DNA of 64,000 nucleotides from Strigops habroptila (Eukaryota; Chordata; Aves; Psittaciformes; Psittacidae). Below the pieces are notes generated by a model that had not been told where the DNA came from, ran no database searches, and saw only the letters and a program-made list of their open reading frames with translations. The stretch is from contig NC_044277.2 of assembly GCF_004027225.2 (NCBI RefSeq), positions 34,132,812-34,196,811 of the forward strand. The letters run 5' to 3'. A program made the translations under genes and the position numbers. Below, in pieces: positions 36,001 through 48,687 of the stretch. Position 1 is the first letter of the stretch; every line of letters starts with the position of its first letter.

Positions 36001-38044
36001 ACTAAATAGGTCTCAGACACAGGGTGGTGTGAGGAACGGGGTGCCTGTCATGCTGGTGTCTCCTCTCAGCGTGGGATAGGCAAGTGCCTTATGGCCAGTG
36101 TTACCACTGAGATCACAACTTCTAATCATTTCACTTCACTTCCATACTTTCTCCAAAGCATCTTACTATTGTTTTCCTTGGTTTAGATGTATATGCTGTA
36201 GTCTTGAAATAATAAACAGACACTGGGAGAAGGATACACTGGTTTAGAGAGGAGATGATTGAGTAACTCAGAAAACCTTCTAACAAAAGAGCAGAAATTC
36301 CATGAAATTTATTTTAATTACCTGGTATTCTGGGGCCAAGATATTTTGAAATCAAATTACTATAATGAGCTTTTAAAATCTGTATTTAGATAGATAAACA
36401 AATAGTGCTGAGCACTGCTATTGCCTCCACCTTGTAAGGGATGAGCAAATGGTTTCCAGGAGATGTGCAGCTGCTCACTCAGCTGAGCAAGTCAGTGGCT
36501 CTAGTGAGCCACCAGTGTAAATGAAAAGCGGGGATGAGAACTAGCTCTGAGAAAGACCCTTTTTTGGCACAAAAGTAGAGGAGTTACACAGTTTATGTCT
36601 GCACGTTTCCAGAAAGAGCAGTGAAAACTGTGCCTCCCCCTCCTTCCCCACCCCAGTAATTCTGGATTTCTTCTTTAAAACACAGAACTAATGAAACTTA
36701 AAGGAAAAGTATATGAATTAATAAAGGCTATTAGCAGAAGAGGGAGAATGTTTTTGGGCTGCAGCAAAACAGAAATGAGCACAGAGACATTTTGCTAACC
36801 AAACAGTGTGGCTAACCTCAGGGGCAGAAGAGCGAGGTGCTACATTTAAAAAATGCATTGTAGAGGTTTTGTCATTTTACACATTTAAGGACAAGCCCAG
36901 CAAGACAACGCTGGTGTGCAGCCAGGAGATCTACTCTGAATTCACACCAGTGCCACACAGCAGAATTAGCATCGCAGTCTCTGGGGAACAGCTCCCTTTT
37001 GGTCAAAGTATTTTACAGATAAGTTGTCAGGAACTGAAACCCAGTGGAAACAGCAGTTCCCAAACCAGGACTCACCCTCTGGGAAAGAAGCAGGGGGTAC
37101 CAGAGATACTGGCAGGGCCGAAAGCTGAGATGAGCAGCTGTAATCTTGACTGCTGGATGCTGGATGAGTTGGGGAGGGAAGGGGGGAGACACAAGGGTCA
37201 CGAATAGTAGAGTTCACTTGGGAGAGGGGCACGGGAAAAACAGTTTGGGAAATGCTGCGGTGCTGCAGCAGAAGCCTTCCCCCCCCCACCCCAATCCCTT
37301 CTTTTCCATTGTTGTTTCCTTGAACAAAAGCAGCCCATGCAAAGACAAAGTCTTAAAACTAAAAGGCCTGACACATTTTTCCTCATTTCAGTATCAAATA
37401 TCTCCTGTGATATTTGCAATTCTTATACCATAAATAGAAATGCTTGAACACAGAGCTCATTTCCTGGTTTCTCAGAAAATGACATCCTCTTCCTACTTGC
37501 CAATTTCCCACATCTCTCCATGCTTAGTGCTGGTGGCCTTTCCCCACCATTGTACTGGTTGTTCTCTTTTCCAGCAGCCACAGCCTCGCATTCAGTGACC
37601 TTTGCCCTTCCATTCGATCGGAGCCAAAATGCCACCTTTAGAAAACTAACGTACCAGAGAAAATGGAAATATGAAGCTGGGCAACCCAACATGCTGTTAT
37701 CTTACCCTGTTTGTCACTGAGGTTTATTTTCTGGGCTTCACCTGTGGGTTTTAAATTCAGGAAAGATTTTCCAAAGGAACTGGGAGCATCTGAAGACTCG
37801 GGATCTCATTACGAGCACAGCCCCCTTTAAAACTGAACCTCTACCAATGTGGTAAATTTGAGGCAGAACAAATATTTACTGAAAAAGAATAATACTTTAC
37901 CTGCAGGCTTCTTTGAAGTCTTCTTGTCATTACTAGAAATTTCATTGAATTATCTTGCCATTCCCCAAATCAGCTTTCTGCTGACACAAGAGAGCTTCAC
38001 CTTCTTTTTGATCCTACAAGTGAAGCCATGTGGAAATGATTGAG

Positions 38045-38052
38045 TGACGTCA
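38045..38052. promoter_or_regulatory. Consensus CRE palindrome TGACGTCA
   Basis: A perfect 8-bp palindrome matching the CREB/ATF site. It contains a CpG in an otherwise CpG-poor region. An isolated site can occur by chance in 64 kb, and no promoter is visible beside it. Confidence 0.3.
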
Positions 38053-38410
38053 CGAGTTCAGTATTATGATTTAAATTTGGGATCAAGCAGGAGGAGGGGA
38101 AAAAAATTACACGCATCCTTGATTACTGTGTTTGGGTCATTCACATGCAGGCTTAAAAAAATAAGGTCTTGTCTCAGTGAATATGAAAATTACCATGGGA
38201 TCTTTTAATAGGAACTATTACTTACCCTCATATATATATCTCCAAAAATTTGGCTTCTTCCCCAGTCTTTCATTGTTTATGTGACTTTTTGATCACTGTT
38301 GTCAGTACTGGAAGTAACTGTTTTGGTGATGCTGTATGTAAATAAGTTTTAGACCTTTCAAAAGGAGAAACGTGTTTCCATAAGCTCCAGGCCCCTTCTA
38401 GCCTTTCAAG

Positions 38411-38494
38411 ATGTGCACCCGGAGCAAGAAACACTCAAAACCACCAAGTTTAAAACACTCACCCACAATTATTACTAATTACAGTAAAAGTCAG
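38411..38494 (+). CDS. Candidate short exon with ATG and GTAAGT donor
   Basis: 28 codons run from an ATG to a consensus donor GTAAGT at 38495, in phase 0. The product starts MCTRSKKHSKPPSLKHS and is strongly basic. The preceding bases (TTCTAGCCTTTCAAG) are pyrimidine-rich and could be an acceptor. An in-frame TAG just upstream means that, if coding, it would be a first coding exon. I recognise no family. Without the splice the frame ends within about 20 codons. Confidence 0.12.
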
Positions 38495-41400
38495 GTAAGT
38501 GTCTGGGAGGTGACATTTGTAGAAAGGACATTTACATACAGAAAAAGTTGAACAAGTAGATCAGGGGTCAGAAAAAACTATATGCTTAGTTCATTACCAC
38601 AGAAGACTAAGAAAGGAGTGGCCAGTTTTGCATCAGGAATCCACCAGGAAGAAAGCTCCTCAGTTCCCCAGCAGAAGTGGGAGCAGACCTGGAGATGAAA
38701 TAGTAGTTTTCTCAGCTGAAGTGATGCTCCACTGAAACTCACTTTTAAGAAAATGCCATCTCCTTATGTCATGAAGAACACGAGTAGCCCCTTTTGGGAG
38801 GCTTGCTTTAGCCAGTCCTAGATTCTGCTTTATTCTTGTACTTTTTACTGCATTCAGATCAAAGGAAGCTGGGAAGAATGTTATATACAGGATTGTTAGT
38901 TCACTTTGGATTGTATAAATCCAGAAAGGTCTTGGGACTTTCTTTTTTTGAATTTTATTTCTTTTTTTATTTTAACCAGAGGTCATTGGAATGTGAAATA
39001 GAGTTTTCCTGTAACAGTTTTAAGGCAATGTGAGTAGTGAGGGTTGAGAACAGAATAGGGCCTGTGGCAGGGTATAGGAGGACATCCAGAAGCATTACGG
39101 CAGGCACAAAAATGACCAGGGATCTACTCAGAGAATTCAGGTCTTTGACCTATCAAGCAAGATAGTACATATCTATGTTTCCTTAAGTAGAGGTACGTAT
39201 CTTTTGCTACCAATGAATAATGTTCATCTTTAACCTCTGATTCAACAGCAAGCTCATACTAAAAGTATATAAATATTTCTCTGTATGTGAATACTTAGAT
39301 TCATATACGGTCTCTGACTTGCAGTATTCATTAAATTTCCCTTGTACCACACCACTAGCAAATAAATGAACAAGACAAGAACTTTCAGCCCCAAGCTTCA
39401 TTTTGATAAGCTTTTCCTTGCTCCTCCAGGGATATTCATGTCAATATCTTAACAAGGGAAGGACAGCCATTTCCATGCCTGAAAAACTTATGCTCAAACT
39501 CAGGAAACCATTAATGAAGTGGGATAGGGGTCATATGTTTTCTGAAAGGGATAAAGTGGAGTAATTTTCTATTGTGCAGAACAAGCCTCAGACCACAGTT
39601 AACTTTAACAAAAGTATCATCATGATCAGTTCAAGCAAACAAACAACCCCCAAACAATAGCCAAAAAGACAAACATATCACAAAATAATTATATGACTTT
39701 GAAAGTACCTGTTGTACTAATTTACAGCTGATTCTGCTGCTACTGTGGAAAAGCTTCCTCACAGTTTTCTGCTGTTGAGCACAAAATGTTGCTAACTCCA
39801 AAGGTGATTTACAGTTAAGATCCTGGTTAATTTAGCTGACTGCAAGTGTTTACTGCCTTCCCCAAATCATCCTTTAATTTGAACATTAAAGAAGAACTTA
39901 AACTAGGATGAGTTCTTTACGAAAGCAGTACTTTCAAATGGAGTCATTTGGGAAAAGGTATACAATAAGCACAAGTTTTCAAAAATAAAGACATGTATTA
40001 TATATGATATATGAAAAAGAATGTGGACATTTGCATTAGTGTCACATTCAAGTAAATACAAAATATTTATTTTCAGAAAAATGTCATAATTTACAGAAGG
40101 AAGATGAGGTTAATGAAGAAAGATTATAATGTTTAGATGATATTTAGATGATATCACCTGTTTTATTTCTCTGATAATTGAATTGATTCTCTTTATAAAT
40201 TGCTTTCTGTGGTGTAAAATGGCAATTGCTTACCATGGAGGTGAATATCTGTACTCATATTGTAAGCTGAATGAAATGCACTTGAAATCCATAGTTACTG
40301 TCTAAGCAAAGACCTGCAAAAGAATCTGCCTAGGAGTTACAGCCCTGAAGGAGAGATGGAACTGCCTCCTCCATCCAGGAATTTTCAGGATGAAGGCAGA
40401 GAACTGGCAGCACAGACAGCTGCCTTGGGCAGCAGCCTGCAGGGAGAAACTGCAGTGGGTCCATGCTTCGTCTGCCCAGCTCACAGTCCCACGTATGAAG
40501 GAAAACTCAGTTTCATCGTGTTCTTGGGTTAATATGTTGAAACACTTTCACCATGTGCTTGGCATAGTATGTTGGATTAGGACTACTTCCCCATTCATTA
40601 TTCTAACCTTACCTTCAAATAGCTAATGCGGGAAGAGGCTATTTCCAGCAGATGTGGAGAGTAGGTAGTTACAGGCAGTCATAGCATCTTAGCAGGCTGC
40701 AGCTAAATCCTCCCTGATAAAGGCATTACAAATTCTACCTATATCCAGCTTCTCTGCAAGACATTCATGACGGTGGAGCACAGTTGGGTAGAATATGATG
40801 CACATTTCCCTTTTCCAGGCACCTTTTTGTAACCCTCTAACTAGAGGCATGATAACCTGTCAGTCTTCAGGGCTAAAAGCTGGCTGCAGGATGCAGTCCC
40901 TTGCTATTGTTTGCTAAGCAAATGGAAACACTTGCCTTGCTGGAGTTGCAGTAATCTTTCAATGAGCATTTCAATATAGCTTCAGCCCAACACAGAATGT
41001 ATACTACATGTAGTTGCTTGTGCACAACGTGAAGATCTCTGGAAATCTAAGTCCAGGGCCATGTTTGCATTGCCTCTGCTTCACTACAGTGGCACACAAG
41101 TTTCCTTCCTTGCCACCAGTTTTCTTCCACATCTACTCTGGCTTTCTTAAGCTTCACAGACCATACGGCTTTGATGGACCCACCCAGTTATAAACCCTAC
41201 CAGTCGCCCAGGCCCCTGAACCTAACTGCTGTGGCAACTTAATTTAAGCCACATACTTTCTGGGACAGCAATTCCATACTTCTTTAAAGCAACCCAGTGA
41301 AAAGGAACTCACTGGACTTAAGACACTGACCTCAATGAGTATTTTGCCTGCGTGTGCACAGCAGAACTGAGCTATTAACTGCTGACGAAGGACTAGCTCT

Positions 41401-43035
41401 TTGAAATATGTTTTGTACTTTGATGTTTTTTTAAGAAGGAATTTAAAAGAAGTTAAAAGAACATTTAGATTAAATGATCAAGTATTCAAAGCACTCAGAA
41501 GTTCTCAAATTAAGGTGTCGCTTAGAAGGCACGAGTCACATACAATTTAAGATTATAATTGGGCATGTAAAAGAAAATCCTGAAGTTTCTCAGATTATCA
41601 TAATTTTGGCTGAAGCCATTGTCCTGGAATTTTATGAGGTTTCAACTGTTCTGGTAACATCTACACGGGGGATGTAGATTTTGCCCACTTTTTTGAAAAA
41701 AAAAACGGGAAAATTGAAAAACTGATGCTACCTTAATGTTACCCAGCAGAAGTCTATAGCAGATTTGGGTTTCCAGGTTCTTGAAAAAAATAAAGTAGGA
41801 TATCATGCCCTTTGTAGACCAGCTACTAAGGGACAGAGAAGAAAAATGGTTATTTCTGATGGTTATTTCCTAGTCAGGGGTGGAATGTTCACAGCTGTTC
41901 CATTTTTAAAATCACTCTTCTATTTCTAAGCTCACCCAGTGTTCTTTGACTCCCATTCATCTACATGCCTCTTTTGCATGTTTATTCCTGCCTCTTTCTA
42001 AACTGCAGCTTTCTGTATTAATTAGGTTCTTTCTTCCTCCTTCTCCTATTTTATGGCAAACAATACGTGAAATTCATACACAATCTTTTTTCCAGTCTAG
42101 TAAATATCAAGTAATGTCAGGGGAGACCTGCCCCTCTCTTGCAGCTCTGGGAAGGTACATGATCAACCCAGCTGACATGTCAGAGCTGTATGAGGATAGA
42201 AAATGTTTAGTGCACTGGAATTTTTTGCAACTCTGTAATTTTCACATATATATACTTCAGCCAGTTGTAGTTAGAGTTTCAAAAGGATGTCAAGAAATAA
42301 TACATTTTTATTCTCTGTTGCCAAGTTTTTAGTCTCTTATTGGGAATATTCTATTTTGTATAAATAATTAAACATCCAAGCCAAAGCAAGACTGGTTTTA
42401 TAGCCCCAATGGTTATTGCATTTCTCTGGTCTATTGTTCATATCCCTGCTTGAAATTGAACAGCATAGCAATTTTTAATCTGGTGTTCTAGATTTCAGGT
42501 AAATGATGTAACCAGCAGTTTTTTCTCACATTTCCATGAAAAAAATTCCAGGAGAGCCTTTGTTTGTTCTAATGGCAACCAAGTGAATTTTCATTTCTTG
42601 GCCACATGTAGCCTTGAAGAGTGTGCCTTCTATAAATACAACTGGTATAAACTAATATTAGTAGGAATAGTTTGAAATAATTTTTCTACTCTTTCTAGAA
42701 GAAATAGTCTTTACTTCTTAAATGTCTGAAGATCTGAATTAAAATCCTCGTTTCACAAACACTTGTATATCTGGGGGTTTAATCTGCTCCTGTTAAGCAT
42801 TTATTTTTATTTTTTCCACTGCTGCACACATCAAGTTCATTATAGAAGACCAGTATGCTATATCATAAGCCAAGAAAACACTGTATTACAGCCACCTGTG
42901 TTTGTTCCATGATAAACAGGAGGAGGTTTTTAACCAAGACTTTTGTAATTTAAAGGCAATTCTCAGTTGAAATAATGATTAATCTCCAAATGTTCTGCTG
43001 ATGACCAGCCTCTCTTCTCTTTTGGACACATACAG
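38495..43035. other. Non-coding-looking DNA
   Basis: No gene recognised. There are several frames of 60-130 codons on both strands (for example plus 41946-42332) without family signatures. Repeats are limited to short A/T runs. Confidence 0.55.
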
Positions 43036-43231
43036 ATGCCATCTCGAACACTTTGCTAGTCACCCCTCTGCATTTAGCCTCCTGTGTAAGAGGGAAATCA
43101 AGATCAATGATCACCTGAGAAATGACTGCACTATGTGTGGTGTCACCATCACCGTGCACTTTGGGGACAAAACAACTGAGGTCTTACAACGTCTGGGTTT
43201 GCAAGATGATGTCAAGCATGAAAAGAAATGA
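43036..43231 (+). CDS. Candidate terminal coding exon, unrecognised product
   Basis: A pyrimidine-rich tract (CTCTCTTCTCTTTTGG) and ACACATACAG at 43026-43035 form a good splice acceptor. The exon then reads one completing base plus 64 codons to a TGA at 43229-43231. The product contains CKREIKINDHLRNDCTMCG, with a C-x9-H-x4-C-x2-C arrangement, then VTITVHFGDKTTEVLQRLGL and a charged end HEKK. The HLxxC part faintly resembles small ubiquitin-binding or C2HC zinc fingers, but the leading CxxC is absent, so I do not assign a family. The following 470 bases lack long frames and end in AATAAA, consistent with a 3' UTR. The preceding exon was not found. Chance remains possible. Confidence 0.3.
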
Positions 43232-43730
43232 GCATTTGCAAGGGGAACCTCCTAGTCTCACTTAACTTGAAGTGAAAGTCTGTAAATGTTGTGGAAGGGA
43301 GGAAGAAGGTGAAGGGAGAGGGAGAAAATGAATGATATACCTCCCGTATCAGTTTTACCACTTGTTCTATAGAAAGATGTTAAAGCACAAATCATTTGAT
43401 TTTACAATTTTTGTACCACACATTCTTTGGGGAAAACACTGTGAGACCTAGAAGCTTTTGGGAATAATACAGAGTAATCTGGAGAAAAGTTGGTATGTTT
43501 ATGCTGTGTTTTGTAACTGACCACTAATTCCTTAAATTAGTTTATAGTTAACTCTCTCTTTGTGTAAGTGTGTAATGGGCTGCGGAGTCAAGTATTTTAC
43601 CGACTTCAATTTGTGATAAGTATGCTAGTCAAATGCTGCGTCGATGTGCATTAAATGAGTTCCAAAGCAATGACTGAATTATGCTGTCTTCCCCATGGAG
43701 CACTAATAAAAAACTTTATACCTTACAAAC
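43232..43730 (+). other. Possible 3' UTR of the 43.0 kb exon
   Basis: AT-rich DNA following the TGA of the candidate terminal exon. It contains several ATTTG/TTTGTA-type elements and an ATTAAA near 43650, and it reaches AATAAA at 43705-43710. Cleavage would be expected about 10-30 bases further on. It is only as good as the exon call. Confidence 0.22.
43705..43710 (+). terminator. Polyadenylation signal AATAAA (candidate)
   Basis: A canonical hexamer 474 bases downstream of the candidate stop codon, followed by TGTAT-containing sequence within about 40 bases. The hexamer occurs many times in this AT-rich window, so its position after the candidate exon is the only support. Confidence 0.25.
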
Positions 43731-46700
43731 CATCATAACTCTGTATATGCCACATGAAATAGGGCATTAAAATGTTTTAGAGTGCTTTAAAAATTTTATT
43801 GGTTCTTTTTTGGTATTGCTCCACCTATAAAGCTGGACTTTCTTAATTACTAAGGACATGGGTTAAGGGGGAAAAAAAAAAAAGTCTGGGAAATACTGAA
43901 CCCTTTAAATTTTAAGTATGTACTCCACCTATAGTAGCTTTTGCTGTCATATAGTTAATGAAGTATGCTTAGGCCAACTGGTCATCCACCCTGGGCAGAA
44001 CATTCATGCAGATTAGTCAGTACATTCATTTGTGGTTTCTGATTTAATTTCAGAGTGAAGTTCTTGGTTTGGAGGAATTATTTTACTCTTCCCAAGACCT
44101 TGCTGCTCAATAAAAGATCACTGCATGCAGAAGAGTCATTAGCTATTCTATACATCAGAGCAGTATCCAGTCAAAGCATTCGTAGATGTAGACGGATGGG
44201 CCAGCAACGCTCTTGTCAGAAAACATTTCTCATGAAAGGAAGCAGTTGGACATTCCAACTAATTTAAAACTCACAGAGGAGCATATGAATCCATATCCTA
44301 TATGTTTCAGAAAAATCAGATAGTCATATTTTTTGCAAATGCCGTCTTTCCCTTCCTCTGGTAGTTTGTCTGATGGACATGTGCTTGAACAGAGCACTGG
44401 AGCCCATCACACTTCCAAATGAGGCCTGGAGCCATAGATGTCTGCGATTATGTGCAGTTTAACCCTTTCTTGCAGCTGAATTTTTCTGCCTTGGCGAGTA
44501 CCTAACTTGTGATGTATACATTTCTAAAGTTGTAACAGGGACCTAGTTATGCCTACCCTATTGCACAAAATTTATGACCTTGGAGACCTCCATAAAACAG
44601 CTTCTGCTTTACAGGTCCATGTGTGGAGTGAGGAGAGGGCAAGTAGCTGTGCCAGTCCCTTCTGAGGGGCAGGGCAGATGACTGGGGTGAGGATGTTGAA
44701 TAACAGCTAGGGCTACCTCCCACTGCTATACCTTAACACTGCTGGAGCACTGTTGTAGAAACTTCTTACGGCTCTGACTCCCACGGCTAACTCTGCACCT
44801 GCTCCTCACCCATTTTTAGTGCTGAGGGGTTACAGAGACTCTGAAGTGTCACACAGGTTTCCCAACACTGTGCCATCCAAGGCAAATCCAGACAAATGCG
44901 GAGAATGGTTTCTTGCTTAGGATACCACTGCAGTGCAAACTACCCTGAGGAAAAGCTACTAGGACAGTGGGAATAGGACTTTAAACATGCCCATCGGAGG
45001 CTACATCTGCACTACAGCTGGAGGTTCAGCTGCAGGGTAACAAATGAATTTAAAGTTGCTGGTGAGAGGGGGATGGTAGTGCAGCAATGAGACACCAGGA
45101 CTTTGCCTACTTGGTTGCTGCCAGCAGTACTCCACTGTTATCAGGACCTGAGATCAACTGTAGCTTTAATATACGTATATACCTCTGATTGCAACATGTA
45201 CAGGAAGTAAATGGTGAGACCTGAATACCTCTGTAGGAAAAGGGAACCAGCAAGTGTTCTGTGGTGAGATTATGGTGGAAGCTAGTCAGATTTTCCACCC
45301 ACTAGATCTATGGAGAAGGATCTTTACCCTAATATAGCAGAAACTGTCAAATTTAACCCTTTCAATCCCACAATACCTCTACAATAAGTCTTCCTCGTAG
45401 CTAAAAATCAGGGCCTAGCAAGAACAACCACGGAATTACTTTGTGCATAAGAACATAAGCAAACCATTTTTAATAGCGACTGAAATACCAGTATGTATTT
45501 TTAAGATTTGGTGACTAGGCCATAAGGATGTCAGTATAATCCCTCTATCCAGGACTTTGCACTTCAGTTGCTGCTCATCCAATACACGTTTGTGGAACGT
45601 AAATATGATGTGAAACATCTGCATCACACTTGTGGAGTGTCAGCTGGACATTTATATTTTTCTATATGCAGTTCATAAGTTTTCCCCTGCAGCCTCTTCC
45701 AGGGACCACTTTAAGTCATTTAACTCTTCAAAAAGAGTTAGGAATTGTTGCATCAGTCCATAGCATAGCAAGAAGAAACATAACATACAATTCTTTAAAA
45801 ACAGAAATATCCCTCACTCAAATAAACACCCACATCCTGTGTGCAAGACGAACCAAAATTTTCTTTTTCTTTGTCCCAGAACCAAATTACTCATTTTTTC
45901 TTTTAAAAAAAGAGATGTTATTATTAAAGTATAAGTGTTCCCAACACCGTGGCAGATTCTCTAAGAGCTCTTTTTTCTTAGGTCAACAAAGCTGGGCAGA
46001 GCACTGTGTGGTGGTATTTCTCTGCCTCCAGCCCATGCTCCCGCTGTGGTTTCATGCACTAAGCTGGCATCACCTTTTGCTTGCTGTCCTTCCACTGTCT
46101 GGCCCTCTTCCTCTTTCCTTCTTCATCTCATGCCTCCCTCCCACACTTGCCTTGTGGCAGAGTCCATTATCTGAGAGGTTTAACTCATTAAAACCAGAAA
46201 AGAATGCTTCTGCAGCCTTTCCCGTCAGCTTGGAGAGTTGAGCTGGCTCATGGAGGGTGGTGCCAAAATGAAGCAGTGGGAGAACATGGTGGAGAGTAGG
46301 GAAGGGGTAAGATTTGCAAACGGGGAGCAGGACCTTGGTGGTAGGGAGAAATTTTGACCTAACTCCGCGCCTTCAGGTCTATCTCCATCATGTGCAGCAA
46401 CAACAGTGGAATGATGTCCCCACTGAACTTTACCAACCATATGCTCCAATTCATCAACCAAGACAAGATCTCAGTTTCAACAAGGATCTGAGTGCTCAGG
46501 AAGCAACAAAATTTCTTTTTTTTCTTTTTTCCTTCAGTGTTCTCTCTAGAGTTATTAGATATTTCACAGTGGCTCCATGGAGTAATAATAGTATTTAGAA
46601 AAAAGATCACAGATTTTTAAGTGCACACCTGAGAGCAATTATGTCAATCTTCCCTTCTAAGTTTCCTCAACATGCCAAGACTTTCTAGCTGCTTTTCTGT

Positions 46701-46807
46701 TAGTTGCCAGTATCACAGGCAGCTAAGAGATTCACAGGCATCACACGCCACCTGATGAACTTACCATTACCTCCATTTTTAACTCTGGAAATTCAAAATT
46801 ACCCCCA
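43731..46807. other. Non-coding-looking DNA with one long chance frame
   Basis: The longest frame, 203 codons on the plus strand at 45630-46241, starts at TTG in unremarkable DNA. It is rich in Phe, Leu and Ser from T-rich sequence and matches no family. I do not call it a gene. Nothing else is recognisable. Confidence 0.5.
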
Positions 46808-46965
46808 TCATAGAATCACAGAATGGTTTGGGTTGGAAGGCACCTTAAAGATCATCTAGTTCCAACCCCCCTGCCACGGGTAAAGACACATTCCACAAGG
46901 CCAGGTTGCTCAAAGCCCCGTTCAGCCTGGCCTTGAACACTGCCAGGGATGGGAGATCCACACTG
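46808..46965 (-). mobile_element. CR1 LINE 3' end, copy 3
   Basis: Read on the minus strand, this is the last roughly 150 bases of a CR1 element: a CCTTGAACACTGCCAGGGATGG-type segment (reverse complement), then GGGGGGTTGGAACTAGATGATC and CCATTCTGTGATTCTATGA at the tip near 46808-46826. It is a severely 5'-truncated insertion in the opposite orientation to copies 1 and 2. The 5' edge, where similarity fades after TGGGAGATCCAC on the plus strand, is approximate. It has no coding capacity beyond a few codons of the ORF2 C-terminus. Confidence 0.93.
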
Positions 46966-48593
46966 TTGAACATCCATCATTGCTGAACATCATTTGGGAA
47001 GCCAGTGCACAGTTAACTTAAGTCATTAACCAAGTCTGTGGAAATCTAAGCTTGTGTCACCTAAAATCCTAATTATACATTTAACTGCACAAGTGCAGAT
47101 GGCAAACGTATAGATATCAGATTACAAGGAATATATATTCATAAACTCCAAACGTAACCCTAAGCCATAGTTACCCCTGCTTTTTCAAAATACAAAACAA
47201 GAATAATTATCCTTTTTGCTATCTTCCTTGCAAGCTATGAGATACTTTGGGAAAGAAAGTAGTGAACTAAATGAAATAATCTTATTCCACTTAAAATGCA
47301 CCATATAGTGCATTTTAGTGCATTTAGATAGTTACTAAGAGAAAATCAGAAATCGAGGAAAAATTATTTGAAATCTTTTCTAATGGGATTTGTTAGAAAA
47401 GTGTAAAAAGATTGGCACTTAACAACTCTCAGTTGTACAAATACAATGGGTTAAACATCTATAGCCAGCTGCAAAGTGACTTCAGTGCTTTTCGGGCAGC
47501 CTCGCAATCCATAAATAGGATGCATAAATGCTTAGGCACCCCAGTATCTCCAGGAATCCTCTGATTCTGCCTGAAGAATCAATTTCATGCAAGATTGCCT
47601 TTCCTATGTTAGACAAACTTACTGTCTTTCTGCAGCTCAGAGTTCTGGTTTTCAAGGCCACTGGATATTTGGAGATCCTGTTGACATCTTCGTCTCTTCA
47701 GCACTGCCTATCACCACATCTTGCTCCCATTGTGGAGCTGTCAGAATGGCTCTGAACCTCTGTCGAATTACACAGGGGAACCACAGACTAAGTGGGTAGC
47801 ACTGACAGATATGCATTCATGTGGATCTCGCTGGCAAAGTTAAAAACTATTTTTGGCTTTTCATTTTTAATATCCACACATCAGCAAAAAATGAACTGGA
47901 AAGTGAATAAGACTCCCCCAGTAACATTAAGAGGTTATAGTCCTTAAAATGTTTTCTTTTTGGGAAATGTGAGTACATACAATTGGGTGACTTAGCTCAT
48001 AATATCCCATATGTTAGCTCAAAGTCGAGAGCATCCGTAAAACCGTTGTCCATTAAAACTGCCTAAGTGCTTTCCTGCTTTCTTTTGGCATCTGCCCTAC
48101 AATAAAATACCTTACCTCAAAATAATCTCCCTTTTACTCATGGGGACCACCACATTGGCTAGGAGGATGGAGTCACTCAGCAGGAGAGAAAGCAGTACCA
48201 AAGCCTATGCCCAGCTTAAGCATATTTGTATATTTGCATATTTAGACAGAGAAAGGAATGGAAAGCATTCCCCCGCCCCCTCCCTTTTCACTCGCTGTCA
48301 TTTTGAGCATGGCTAGAGGTAGGATGAGGTTAAAAGTTCAGGAAAGACAGAGAACACAGAACAACATCCTATGCACTAGCTGTAACTGCGACAAGGGGCT
48401 TAAAACCCTTCCCACGTATTGCCATATACAGTACTCACCACAAGTAGTCTCCTATACTGTCTGGCTGTGATTACAGTTCATTTCTCAGCCAGGAAGGGGG
48501 TAGGACAGTGCTGAGCCCGGGCAGGCGACTGTGCTTTCAGCACGCTTTGCTGGATGGATGAGACCTGGCATTCCCAATTAGGGCACTCACACA
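46966..48593. other. Non-coding-looking DNA
   Basis: AT-rich with no recognisable gene. Two overlapping plus-strand frames near 47528-47799 are in different phases and have no family signature. Confidence 0.5.
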
Positions 48594-48687
48594 ATGCTGC
48601 AGCCAGGCCGTGCCATTGCCATGCAGCCCAGCTCCTCCGCACAGGCTCCCTCCTGCAGCCCCACTCTGCCGGCGCAGCAGCTCCAAG
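48594..48687 (+). CDS. Candidate GC-rich first exon with GTAAGG donor
   Basis: In a locally GC-rich patch an ATG opens 31 codons (MLQPGRAIAMQPSSS...) that end, in phase 1, at a CCAAG/GTAAGG donor. The product is rich in Pro, Ser, Ala and Gln, like the disordered N-terminus of many regulators, but I recognise no protein. Read through the donor, the frame ends within a few codons at TGA. An in-frame TAG lies upstream of the ATG. It could also be a non-coding exon or chance. Confidence 0.15.

Larger units (their letters stand above)
30626..38410. other. Non-coding-looking DNA
   Basis: No gene recognised. The stretch contains an AT/CA microsatellite-like tract (32985-33018), short poly-A runs near 31600, and overlapping open frames on opposite strands at 35609-35980 that exclude each other as genes. 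A consensus CRE palindrome lies at 38045-38052. Confidence 0.55.

Noticed and set aside
45630..46241. 203-codon plus-strand open frame
   Set aside because: It starts at TTG, the composition follows T-rich DNA, and there is no domain or good splice context. One frame of this length is not surprising in 64 kb of two-stranded sequence.
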